A stretch of 64,000 nucleotides of DNA from Sphingomonas sp. (GTDB lineage Bacteria > Pseudomonadota > Alphaproteobacteria > Sphingomonadales > Sphingomonadaceae). A program made the translations under genes and the position numbers. The notes beneath the pieces were generated by a model. The model was not told the DNA's origin and did no database searches. It saw only the letters and a list, made by a program, of their open reading frames with translations. Of this stretch, positions 15,063-23,215 are shown one piece after another (positions within the stretch are counted from its first letter, which is position 1; each line of letters begins with the position of its first letter). Location: assembly GCF_019635515.1 (NCBI RefSeq), contig NZ_JAHBZI010000001.1:2108001-2172000 (forward strand), written 5' to 3'.

Positions 15063-17341
15063 CATTGCGGCCGGGGCGGCAGCCTCCGGACCGGCCCCGG
15101 CGTCGGACCGGGTGCGGGCTGCGTCCGACCGATCGGACGTATCCGGCTGTTCCGCCGGACAAGCGACGCGGACACCGCCTGATCGAACTGGGGGCGATAC
15201 TCCTTGAGGACTTCAAGCTGGACCCTGCCCGCCGGTTCGTTGGGCTTGCCCATCTGATAAAGCCGCATCGCCACCTTGGCCTTGCCGGCCAATGTCCGGA
15301 CTTCCGTCTGGCATTGGGCATCGGCGCATTTCGGCGACCATTGATCGATCAGCCACTGCTCCCATTCGCTCGACGCATCCTTGGTCTTGGCGCGGTTGCG
15401 CGCCAGCGAGGCATCGATCGCGGCCTGGAACTTCGGGCCGTATTCACGCGACACCTCGCCCTGCACCGCCAATGCCGAGCGATCGGGCTGGGCCTGCTGG
15501 AGCAGCCGCGCCGCGACCTTCATCTTGCCCGCGAGTTGCGTGACTTCGTCGATACAGGGCTGGTCAAGGCACTGCTTGCTCCATTTGGCGACCGCCAGCT
15601 GCTCCCATCCTTCCGACGCGTCATGGGTGGTCTTCTTGTTGAACGCCGCCGAGCGCGCCTGCGATTCGGCGATAAGGCCGGTCGCGTTGCGGAGCGCCTC
15701 GCCATAGAGCGGCACGCTGACCTGCGCATAGGTCAGCTTGGGCTGCCTGGCATGCTGCTGCCGCACGGCGAGGCCGATGCCGAGACCAACGATCTTCATC
15801 GCCGTCCGGCACTTCTCGTCCTCGCAGCGCTCCGACCAGAAGGCGATGAAGCTCGGACGCCAGCGATCGGGCAGGACGCGGAAGCTCGCGTCGTTGGCGA
15901 TCTTGTAGGCCTGCTGGCCATAGGTGCCCCACTCGCTCTGGCCGAGCAGCTTCGACGGATAGTCGAGCTTGTTCTTCATATACGCCGCCCAGATCTGATT
16001 GGTGACCTTGGTCAGCAGCAGATTCAGCTCGGACTGGCACTGCGCGTCGCCGGGCGGGCACATCGGGCGATACAGCCTGACATCGTCCCCCTTCATCTCG
16101 TCAATCCGCTTCTGCAGCCACGCCTTGGTTTCCGCCGCGATCTTGTCACGCATTTCCTTGTACTGCGAGGCGCTTATGACCTGATCGGGCACGCCGGGGT
16201 TTCGCTGCAGGCTCCAGCCATCCTTGCACATCGCGAAGAAGGTGTCGGGCCGCTTGTCCACCCGATAGGTCATGTAATTTATCCCGCCATGCGCGGCGCA
16301 GAAATCCAGTCCCTTGTTCACCGCGTTGGGCGGCGGCGGGGTATCGCAATGATAGCCGATCAGCGCCGCGCCTCCGCACACCACGTCGTGCCCGGTCTGA
16401 TACGCCCAGCTGCCTAAATCGGAGGCGAGCTCCACGACCGCCCGAGCGATCGCGACCAGCACCTTCATGAAGGTGCTGCAGACGCCCGAGGCCAGTTCGC
16501 TGAGACCGGGCACCTTGCCGATCAGCCCGTCGGTCAGCATCGTGTTGATCAGCTTGCACGCGAACTGGGAGTTCAGCCCGAGCGTCGCCATGTCCTTGAC
16601 CGCCTCGACGACATCGCCGTTGGAAATATCGTCGTACAGTTCGCGCAGATCCTGCGACGCGCTGCTGACGGCGTTCTGGATGTCCTTGTCCAGATTCAGA
16701 TCGGTCTCGAAAGCGAACAGACAGATCGTCGGAATCTCGCCGAAATAGGGAATGGTCTCGGCAAGCTGGGCGTTGACCTCGTTCTTGGCCTCCCCGACGC
16801 TCTGCTTCGCATATTCCTTGGCGGCATTGATGACGAAATTGGTGTCCTGCTTGCCTCCGGCGTTGCTGATCGTGGTGTCCGCCTTGCCCCAGACGCTGTC
16901 GAGCGACGCCACCGGGAAGGTGCAGATGTCGTAGGTAAAATGCTTGGGATCGAGCTTGCGGGCTAGCTTCGCCGCGCCGATCAGCGCGAAGAACGGATAG
17001 TCCTGGGAAGCGGCGTGCGAATATACCGATTCCGCTTCGACCGGATGCAGGATCGAGAATTGCGCCAGTTGAATCACGTCATTCGGCAGCACATCCTTCA
17101 GCAAGCCCTTGAGCTTCTCCCATAGAGTATTGCCCATCGCCATCGGCGGAGGCGGCGCAAGCCGCCGCGCCAACGCGTCGAGATCGCGCGGGACCAGCGA
17201 GAATTCGGAATGACTCAGCGGACCATAAGCGAGCGCGCTGATCCGCGGCGCCTCGGCCTGGGCCGGGATCGGCGCGAGCGCCATCGCCACCGCCGCCAGA
17301 AGTGCCACAAATGTGCGAACCGCCTGTATCGCGCCGTGCAT
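15062..17341 (-). CDS. Large secreted protein with tandem W-S-x2-C-x4-C repeats, unknown function
   Basis: A 759-residue protein from ATG 17339-17341, preceded by GGGGGCGAGG. A Sec signal peptide ends at AQA/E (29/30). The middle holds several cysteines (VVCGGAALIGYHCDTPPPPN; LDFCAAHGG). The C-terminal third has three clear repeats of about 83 residues, each anchored by WSERCEDEKC (502), WSKQCLDQPC (587) and WSPKCADAQC (668) followed by LAGKxKVAxRL and VQxEVxxEY; a fainter unit precedes them (MCPPGDAQC). The end is Pro-rich. I do not recognise the family. It is divergent from a TetR gene across 119 bases and may be its target. Confidence 0.85.
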   Translation of the reverse strand: MHGAIQAVRTFVALLAAVAMALAPIPAQAEAPRISALAYGPLSHSEFSLVPRDLDALARRLAPPPPMAMGNTLWEKLKGLLKDVLPNDVIQLAQFSILHPVEAESVYSHAASQDYPFFALIGAAKLARKLDPKHFTYDICTFPVASLDSVWGKADTTISNAGGKQDTNFVINAAKEYAKQSVGEAKNEVNAQLAETIPYFGEIPTICLFAFETDLNLDKDIQNAVSSASQDLRELYDDISNGDVVEAVKDMATLGLNSQFACKLINTMLTDGLIGKVPGLSELASGVCSTFMKVLVAIARAVVELASDLGSWAYQTGHDVVCGGAALIGYHCDTPPPPNAVNKGLDFCAAHGGINYMTYRVDKRPDTFFAMCKDGWSLQRNPGVPDQVISASQYKEMRDKIAAETKAWLQKRIDEMKGDDVRLYRPMCPPGDAQCQSELNLLLTKVTNQIWAAYMKNKLDYPSKLLGQSEWGTYGQQAYKIANDASFRVLPDRWRPSFIAFWSERCEDEKCRTAMKIVGLGIGLAVRQQHARQPKLTYAQVSVPLYGEALRNATGLIAESQARSAAFNKKTTHDASEGWEQLAVAKWSKQCLDQPCIDEVTQLAGKMKVAARLLQQAQPDRSALAVQGEVSREYGPKFQAAIDASLARNRAKTKDASSEWEQWLIDQWSPKCADAQCQTEVRTLAGKAKVAMRLYQMGKPNEPAGRVQLEVLKEYRPQFDQAVSASLVRRNSRIRPIGRTQPAPGPTPGPVRRLPPRPQ

Positions 17342-17358
17342 GCCTCGCCCCCTCAAAG

Positions 17359-17402
17359 CTCAAACACCGAGTCTCCAATAGAGACTATATAGTTTGTTTG
17401 AG
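17359..17402. promoter_or_regulatory. Candidate TetR operator in the divergent promoter region
   Basis: The AT-rich island between the secreted-protein gene and the TetR gene holds three nested symmetries: CTCAAACA (17359-17366) with TGTTTGAG (17395-17402); GTCTC (17371-17375) with GAGAC (17381-17385); and the perfect palindrome ACTATATAGT (17384-17393). TetR-family proteins often bind such dyads between themselves and a divergent target. Symmetry is seen; binding is inferred. Confidence 0.45.
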
Positions 17403-17460
17403 AAGGCAAGACGACGAAACCGGTCTGGGCGCGGCCGGATAAAGGCGTATAGCGACGGCA

Positions 17461-18045
17461 ATGCCACGCCTGACCGAAGCCACCGCGGCGAAGCGCCGCG
17501 CCCATATCATCGGGGCTGCCGTGCGTTGCTTCTTCCGCCAGGGCTTCGCGGCGACTTCGGTGGACGATGTCTGCGCCGAGGGCGCGATCAGCAAGGGCGC
17601 GTTCTACAGCCATTTCCCGAGCAAGGAGGCGCTGATCCACGCGACCGCGGACCTGCTCGCCAGCGAACTTGGCGGGATCGAATCCACCAGCGTCGATGCC
17701 CTCGCCGACTCGCTGTTCACCCGCCAGATCGCGCCCGCACTGGCTGAAGCGAACAGCCGGTTCGGCCTCGAGATGATGGCGGCTAGCGTGTCCGACGATG
17801 GCCTGCGCGACCGGATGATCGCCAATCTCGAGAATGTTCGCGCCGCGGTCGAGCGCGCGATCGGCGAGCTCTCGACGGCCGGCCTGACCAGGCCCGATTG
17901 CGATGCCGCGCAGGCGGCCTCGGCGATCCAATGCTATCTGCTCGGCACTCTGACCCGCAACGCGATCTGGCGCGCCGAGAACAGGGACGAGGTCCGCGAA
18001 ACCGTGCGAACACTCGTCCGCGCCCTGATCGCGCCGGGCGCCTAG
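17461..18045 (+). CDS. TetR/AcrR family transcriptional regulator
   Basis: A 194-residue repressor-type protein. The N-terminal DNA-binding domain (about residues 10-60) has RRAHIIGAAVRCFFRQGF and the helix-turn-helix TSVDDVCAEGAISKGAFYSH followed by FPSKEAL, diagnostic of TetR. The C-terminal ligand domain is helical and variable as usual. It is divergent from the 759-residue secreted-protein gene, with palindromic AT-rich DNA between the two starts. It likely controls itself and that gene; the ligand cannot be predicted. Confidence 0.93.
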   Translation: MPRLTEATAAKRRAHIIGAAVRCFFRQGFAATSVDDVCAEGAISKGAFYSHFPSKEALIHATADLLASELGGIESTSVDALADSLFTRQIAPALAEANSRFGLEMMAASVSDDGLRDRMIANLENVRAAVERAIGELSTAGLTRPDCDAAQAASAIQCYLLGTLTRNAIWRAENRDEVRETVRTLVRALIAPGA

Positions 18046-18055
18046 CCGCCGCCGC

Positions 18056-18400
18056 TCACGGCTTGACGCGCGTTCCGTGCAACTCACGCTCGCCGCGATA
18101 GATGGTGATGCTGTCGGTCTTGCCGTCTTTCGGATGGAAGACCACGCGCATCGGCGTGCCATCGACCCTGAACTCGGTGTCCGAGGCGGCGAGCAGCGCC
18201 CGCGGCTCCTGCACGCCCGGTGCGATCGTGAACGATCCGTCGAGACCGAGCGTGACGGTGATCATCGGCCCCTCGGTCTGATAGGTGCCGGCGTAGCTCA
18301 GCAACGTCGCCGGGGCGACGGCGACCGGCGCCGTCTGGGCGATCCCCGCCACGGGAATCGATGCGAGCAGCATGCTCGCGAAAACGCGTCCCAACGTCAT
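18056..18400 (-). CDS. Small secreted protein, hypothetical
   Basis: A 114-residue protein from ATG 18398-18400 (AAAGGA upstream). Signal peptide MTLGRVFASMLLASIPVAGIAQ, then a beta-rich domain: LLSYAGTYQTEGPMITVTLG, LDGSFTIAPGVQEPRALLAA, TEFRVDGTPMRVVFHPKDGK, ending ERELHGTRVKP. The pattern Y-x-G-x-Y then V-x-L-x2-D-G-x-L/F and F-R-V-D resembles the small beta domain that follows beta-lactamase-like or protease domains in other proteins, here standing alone. Periplasmic location is likely; function unknown. Confidence 0.7.
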   Translation of the reverse strand: MTLGRVFASMLLASIPVAGIAQTAPVAVAPATLLSYAGTYQTEGPMITVTLGLDGSFTIAPGVQEPRALLAASDTEFRVDGTPMRVVFHPKDGKTDSITIYRGERELHGTRVKP

Positions 18401-18473
18401 TTGCGCATTCCTTTCCCACGCGCGGGGAACCACTCCCGGCGCTTATTTTCCGAATGGATTGGACGGTTCGGGT

Positions 18474-19016
18474 TTAGCGGGACGAATGGCGGAACAATGC
18501 GCCGGACAGCAGCGCGATTCCGCTGAGGATCGCCGTCACGCCGAGAATGTCACGCGGCCAGATCGGTCCCTCGCTTCCCATATGGCCGAGCACCGCGACC
18601 GCCGCGATCAGCATCTGCGCGCCGGCCACCGCGAACAGCGTTCGGGCCATCGCCGCCGCGCGGCCCTTCGCGAATGCCGCGCCGCCGGTCAGGATCGCCA
18701 GGACCCCGAAATACATCAGGTTGGCGGGATTGCCCTCGTCGCCGATGATGCCGACCGCGAGGTTGATCCACACCAGCAGGAACGCACCCAGCACCGCGAG
18801 CGCGGATGCGATCCTGTACGCGGCATTGCCCGCTTTCGTCGCCAGCAGTTCATAGGCGCCGAGCGCGAGCACGATCATCCCGCCCATGACGATGAAGTCC
18901 TCCGGACCCCAGTTCACTTCACTGGTGAATCGCATCGCCACCGCGGGCACCAGCAGCAGCCCGGCACCGGCGCCCCAGCGAGCAAGCCGCCAGCCATTGC
19001 CATCGCCGCTTCGCAT
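18474..19016 (-). CDS. Multi-pass membrane protein, hypothetical
   Basis: A 180-residue protein with five predicted transmembrane helices (for example WGAGAGLLLVPAVAMRF, FIVMGGMIVLALGAYELLA, IASALAVLGAFLLVWINLAV, LMYFGVLAILTGGAAFA, DILGVTAILSGIALLSGALF). The start is placed at ATG 19014-19016 because GAAGGA stands just before it; ATG 19029-19031 would add five residues. The sequence NWGPEDFIVMGGM is distinctive but I do not recognise the family. It is a leftward single gene next to a small secreted-protein gene. Confidence 0.7.
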   Translation of the reverse strand: MRSGDGNGWRLARWGAGAGLLLVPAVAMRFTSEVNWGPEDFIVMGGMIVLALGAYELLATKAGNAAYRIASALAVLGAFLLVWINLAVGIIGDEGNPANLMYFGVLAILTGGAAFAKGRAAAMARTLFAVAGAQMLIAAVAVLGHMGSEGPIWPRDILGVTAILSGIALLSGALFRHSSR

Positions 19017-19195
19017 CGTTCCTTCGGTCATCTTGCTCGGTCCCTGATGGATAATCGATGCCGCCGGACTAGCCGCCACCCCGGTGAGCGGCATGAGCAA
19101 AGCCTGAGCAATCGCTGAAAAGCGCGCCCGCGAGGATCAATTGCGTTTGCGAACCGATTGTTGCAGCCTCGCGCATAAATTGTGGGGAGAAGCAA

Positions 19196-19663
19196 ATGCA
19201 CACTGAAATCCTGTCGCCCGTCGTGGCGCTCATCGCGTGGACGCTTGTCATGCTGGTGTGGACGATGGCGGTCCGCCTGCCCGCGCTGAAAAAGGCCGGG
19301 ATCGACATGAGCAAGGCCAGCGGCGGCCATCCCGGCATCCTCGACGGCAAGATTCCGGACAAGGCGCAGTGGCCCGCGCACAATTACATCCATCTCGTCG
19401 AACAGCCGACCTTGTTCTACGCGGTCTGCTTCGCGCTGGCCCTGCTCGGCCAAGGCGATGGCATGAACGCGACGATCGCCTGGATCTATGTGGGCCTGCG
19501 CGTCCTGCACAGCCTGGTGCAGGCGACCTTCAACAAGATCTCGATCCGTTTCCTGCTATTCGTGCTGTCGACGCTCGCACTGATGGCGCTGACACTGCAC
19601 GCGGGCATCGCGATCCTGCACGATGCGCCCGCACCGCTCGTTCAGAACGTGGCTAGCCGCTAG
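19196..19663 (+). CDS. MAPEG family membrane protein
   Basis: A 155-residue four-helix integral membrane protein. The run PAHNYIHLVEQPTLFYAVCF followed by LRVLHSLVQATFNKISIRF matches the MAPEG superfamily (membrane-associated proteins in eicosanoid and glutathione metabolism; E-x-P-x-x-F-Y and R-x-x-H-S are its hallmarks). Bacterial members may conjugate glutathione to lipophilic molecules. GGGGAGAAGC precedes the ATG. It converges with the XrtA amidotransferase gene, overlapping its stop by four bases. Confidence 0.85.
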   Translation: MHTEILSPVVALIAWTLVMLVWTMAVRLPALKKAGIDMSKASGGHPGILDGKIPDKAQWPAHNYIHLVEQPTLFYAVCFALALLGQGDGMNATIAWIYVGLRVLHSLVQATFNKISIRFLLFVLSTLALMALTLHAGIAILHDAPAPLVQNVASR

Positions 19664-21552
19664 GCGAACAGCCGGGCGAGGCTGCGCTCGAGCATCAGCA
19701 ACTGCCACAGGGTCCGGCCGTGCTCGGCGCGGCCGGACTTGTGGTCCGCAGCCAGTTTCTCGACCACGCTCAGATCGAACCAGCCGGTTGAAGCCAGCAG
19801 CTTGGACCCGGCCAGCGCCGCCGCATCCTCGGCCAGCGCCTTGCGGAACCAGGCGCTGATCGGCGTCACGAACCCCATTTTTGGCCGGTAGAGAATGTCG
19901 CGCGGCAAATAGGGTTCCAGCGCTTTCTTCATCAGCCATTTGCCCTGCCCCGCCTTGATCCTGAGCTCGGGCGGCAGGGTCGCGGCGAACTGCACCAGCC
20001 GGTAATCGAGCAAGGGCTCGCGCGCTTCGAGGCTCACCGCCATGCTGGTGCGATCGACCTTGGTGAGGATATCGCCCGGCAGCCAATGCTGGATATCGGC
20101 ATATTGGGCGCGATCGAGCCCGTCGCGGGCGGGCGCGCGGCGCATCGTGTCGGTATAGCGTTGCTCGGCGGTGTGACCGCCCAGCGCCTTCCTCGCCGCA
20201 TCGCTGTACAGCTGCTGGCGTAGCGCCGGCGTGGTGACGCCCACCGCCTTGGGATAGGCGAACTCGCCATTCTCGGCGAGCGCGAGCAACGTGGTCTTGG
20301 CGCGGAACATCCGCGGCGCCCAGTCGGCCTTGGGGTATAGGCGCCCAAGGGTGCCGAACAATCTGGTGCGCATATCTTCAGGGAAGAGATTGCGGACGCG
20401 CTCCTCGCCCGCGAAGAATTTGTAGCGGCGATAGCCGGCGAACGCCTCGTCCGCGCCGTCGCCCGACAGCGCCACCGTCACCTTCTCGCGCGCCAGCTCG
20501 CAGACCCGGTAGGTCGGCAGCGCCGAGGCATCGGCAAAGGGCTCGTCGAACGCCGCCACCAAGGTATCGATCAGCGCGTAGTCGTCGGCCGCGACCGTCC
20601 GCGTGCGATGCGAGGTCGCGAAGCGCTCGGCGATCAGCCTGGCGTGCGAGGATTCGTCATAGCCGGATTCGTCGAACCCGATCGTGCAGGTCTTGACCGC
20701 CGCCTTGCTCGCCTCGGCCATCAAGGCGACCACCGCCGAGCTGTCGACGCCGCCCGACAGGAACGCGCCGAGCGGCACATCGGCGATCATCCGCGCCCGC
20801 ACCGCCTGGCGCATCAGATCGACCAGCTCGGCCTCCAGATCCTTCTGCTTGCCGCTCGCGCGCTTCGAGAAATCCAGATCGAACCAGCGCACCGGTTCGG
20901 GCACCGGCTTGCCGCGTTCGAGCAGCAGGAAATGCCCCGCCGGCAGCTTCTTCACGCCCTGCAGCATCGAGGCGTCGTCGGGAACGTAGCCGAGCCCCAT
21001 ATAATCCTCGACCGCGCGGAAATCGGGCGCGCGCCGGAACAGCGGATGCGCGAGCAGGCCCTTCAGCTCGGAGGCGAAGGCCACCGCCCCATCGGACAAT
21101 TCCGCATAGTGCAGCGGCTTCACCCCGAACCGGTCACGGGCGAGGAAGAGGCTGCGCCTGTCGCTGTCATAGAGGGCGAAGGCGAACATGCCGTTGAGCC
21201 GATCGAGCATCGACGGGCCCCAGGCGCGCCAGCCATGCAGCAGCACCTCGGTGTCGCTATCGGTCAGGAACCGCGCGCCCAGCTTTTCGAGCTCGGCGCG
21301 GACCTCCTTGAAGTTGTAGATCTCGCCATTGTAGGTGACGACCACGCCCTGATCGGGCGTCGCCATCGGCTGGACGCCGCCTTCGAGATCGATGATCGCC
21401 AGCCGCCGGTGTCCGAGGCCGACGCCGGCGGTGGTCCACACCCCCGAACCGTCCGGCCCGCGATGCGTCAGCGCGTCGCTCATCTGGACGATGCGCGCCG
21501 GATCCACCGGCCGCGCCATTGCGGGATAATAGAGACCGGCGATGCCGCACAT
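19660..21552 (-). CDS. Asparagine synthetase-like amidotransferase of the XrtA locus
   Basis: A 630-residue class II glutamine amidotransferase. Cys2 (MCGIAGLYY) is the nucleophile that releases ammonia from glutamine; RHRG-type features (LTHRGPDGSG, LGHRRLAIIDL) follow. The C-terminal synthetase domain has the PP-loop SGGVDSSAVVALM and LSGDGADEAFAGYRR. It is AsnB-like, but stands in the exosortase A polysaccharide cluster, where such amidotransferases are a standard member and probably amidate a sugar or amino-acid part of the exopolysaccharide. It is the last gene of the leftward XrtA operon, separated from xrtA by an 83-bp repeat. Confidence 0.92.
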   Translation of the reverse strand: MCGIAGLYYPAMARPVDPARIVQMSDALTHRGPDGSGVWTTAGVGLGHRRLAIIDLEGGVQPMATPDQGVVVTYNGEIYNFKEVRAELEKLGARFLTDSDTEVLLHGWRAWGPSMLDRLNGMFAFALYDSDRRSLFLARDRFGVKPLHYAELSDGAVAFASELKGLLAHPLFRRAPDFRAVEDYMGLGYVPDDASMLQGVKKLPAGHFLLLERGKPVPEPVRWFDLDFSKRASGKQKDLEAELVDLMRQAVRARMIADVPLGAFLSGGVDSSAVVALMAEASKAAVKTCTIGFDESGYDESSHARLIAERFATSHRTRTVAADDYALIDTLVAAFDEPFADASALPTYRVCELAREKVTVALSGDGADEAFAGYRRYKFFAGEERVRNLFPEDMRTRLFGTLGRLYPKADWAPRMFRAKTTLLALAENGEFAYPKAVGVTTPALRQQLYSDAARKALGGHTAEQRYTDTMRRAPARDGLDRAQYADIQHWLPGDILTKVDRTSMAVSLEAREPLLDYRLVQFAATLPPELRIKAGQGKWLMKKALEPYLPRDILYRPKMGFVTPISAWFRKALAEDAAALAGSKLLASTGWFDLSVVEKLAADHKSGRAEHGRTLWQLLMLERSLARLFA

Positions 21553-21580
21553 TTGACCAGTAAGCCCCCGACTCTTCCAT

Positions 21581-21663
21581 CGTCACCCCGGCGAAAGCCG
21601 AGGCCCAGAGCCAGAAACGCTTGTCGCCCGTGACCCTGGATCCCGGCTTTCGCCGGGATGACG
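21581..21663. repeat. 83-bp inverted-repeat element (copy 1)
   Basis: The ends CGTCACCCCGGCGAAAGCCG (21581-21600) and the reverse-complementary CGGCTTTCGCCGGGATGACG (21644-21663) flank about 43 bases. The same length and architecture recur at 63160-63242. This is a dispersed miniature repeat of the type common between sphingomonad genes. It sits between xrtA and the amidotransferase gene. Confidence 0.8.
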
Positions 21664-21676
21664 GACTAAGGCAAGA

Positions 21677-23215
21677 TCAGCGCGTCGCCGTCATGCGATC
21701 GGCGAGCGCATCCACCGGCCCCAGCGCGCGCAGGAAATCCTCGATCGCGGCATGCGCGCCGCCGTCGCCGTCCTGCTCGGCCGAGACCAGCACCGCCGCC
21801 GCGGCCTGCGATCCGCCCAGCATCTTGTTCTTGAGCGTCATCAGCTTGACGCGATTGTCGCTGCCGGTCAGCGTCCCGCCGAGGCGGTACCAGGTCACGG
21901 TCTCGCGCTCGACGCGGGCCGGGCCGACCATGCGCAGCGCCTGACCGCCGTCAATGCGCGGCAGCCCTTCGATACGGACCCATTTATCGTTCTCGCGGAT
22001 CGCGCCGATGCCGAAGCCGACCAGTTCCTTGCCCTCATGCTGATTGGCATAGACCGCGACGGCGAGGTCAACCGCCCTGCCCCGCGCATCGGCATAACGG
22101 CCGATCAGGAAATGATCGGCCCCGGGATAATTGGGTGACCACGCCGCGCGCGTGCTCAGGCTCGTCCGCTGCCAGCCGGGCACTTCGGGCAGATCGATCT
22201 GCGGCGGCAAGGGCGCGGCGCGGGCGGCATTGAGGCTCGACCAGCCGAGAAACAGGCTCGCGACCAGCAGCACCAGCAGCGACGCCACCGGCGCCTCGAT
22301 CCGGCGCGACGGCACCGTTTGCAATGCGGTTGGATCGAACCACGCCGCATCGGGATCGCGATCGAACCATTTCCAGCCGATCGCGAGCACCACCGCCATC
22401 ACAGCTGCGAAGAACACCCAGCCATAGACGATATGATCCATGCCGGTGGCGCGCTCGACCGAGGTCCACCACGCCGCGTAGATCGTCGCCCAGGCGCGGA
22501 TGCCGTTGGCGATCACCGGCACGATCAGCGCCATCGCCAGGAACGCCACGCGCTTGCCCCAGGTCAGATAACAGACATTGGCGACCAGCACCCCGAACGC
22601 GACCATCGCGATCACGAACTTGGCGCCCGAACAGGCCTCGGCGATCTCGAAGAAACCATTGGGCGTGGTGATCAGCACCCCATCCACCACCGCCGGTACG
22701 CCGGTGATATGGAGCAGCGGGATCACCATCGCGGTGGTGATCTCCTGCAGCGGGCCTTCGAGGAAGTCGCCGAACGGGACGAGGAAGGCCATGTAGCAAA
22801 GCGGGAACAGCAGCGCGCGCGCGACATTCGGCCCGAGTATGGTGACGACCGCGCCCTGCAGCATCAGCACCAGCCCGGCATGGCGGAACAGCGCCACGCT
22901 CGCGGCATCGCCCAGCACCCAGCCGAAGCCGCCGGCCGCGACCAGAGCCAGCCCCGGCCACCAGCCCTGCGGGCTGACCAGTGCCAATTCGGTTCGCCGC
23001 TGCCACACCAGCCAGGCGATGACCGGCGCGATGAACAGGCAATGCCCGAAGGTGGTGTTGGTCCAGTAAATCGTCGCGAGATCGATCGCATCGGTATGGA
23101 AGATCGCCAGCAATCCGAGCCACACCGCCGCCAGCATCGCGGCGTGCCGCTGCCAGCGCGCATCGAACAGCGGCGTCGCCGGCGTGAATTCGCCGGCGGG
23201 CACGGCGGCTGTCAT
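21677..23215 (-). CDS. xrtA: Exosortase A fused to EpsI domain
   Basis: A 512-residue inner-membrane protein. The N-terminal exosortase domain has about eight transmembrane helices and the transpeptidase-like catalytic residues Cys195 (EACSGAKF), Arg240 (ANGIRAW) and His261 (GMDHIVYGW). Exosortase A cuts PEP-CTERM tails of secreted proteins. The C-terminal region, about 310-505, is a periplasmic EpsI domain (WQRTSLSTRAAWSPNYPGAD onward). The start overlaps the stop of the upstream glycosyltransferase gene (ATGA). It belongs to a polysaccharide operon, as exosortase A systems normally do. Confidence 0.95.
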   Translation of the reverse strand: MTAAVPAGEFTPATPLFDARWQRHAAMLAAVWLGLLAIFHTDAIDLATIYWTNTTFGHCLFIAPVIAWLVWQRRTELALVSPQGWWPGLALVAAGGFGWVLGDAASVALFRHAGLVLMLQGAVVTILGPNVARALLFPLCYMAFLVPFGDFLEGPLQEITTAMVIPLLHITGVPAVVDGVLITTPNGFFEIAEACSGAKFVIAMVAFGVLVANVCYLTWGKRVAFLAMALIVPVIANGIRAWATIYAAWWTSVERATGMDHIVYGWVFFAAVMAVVLAIGWKWFDRDPDAAWFDPTALQTVPSRRIEAPVASLLVLLVASLFLGWSSLNAARAAPLPPQIDLPEVPGWQRTSLSTRAAWSPNYPGADHFLIGRYADARGRAVDLAVAVYANQHEGKELVGFGIGAIRENDKWVRIEGLPRIDGGQALRMVGPARVERETVTWYRLGGTLTGSDNRVKLMTLKNKMLGGSQAAAAVLVSAEQDGDGGAHAAIEDFLRALGPVDALADRMTATR

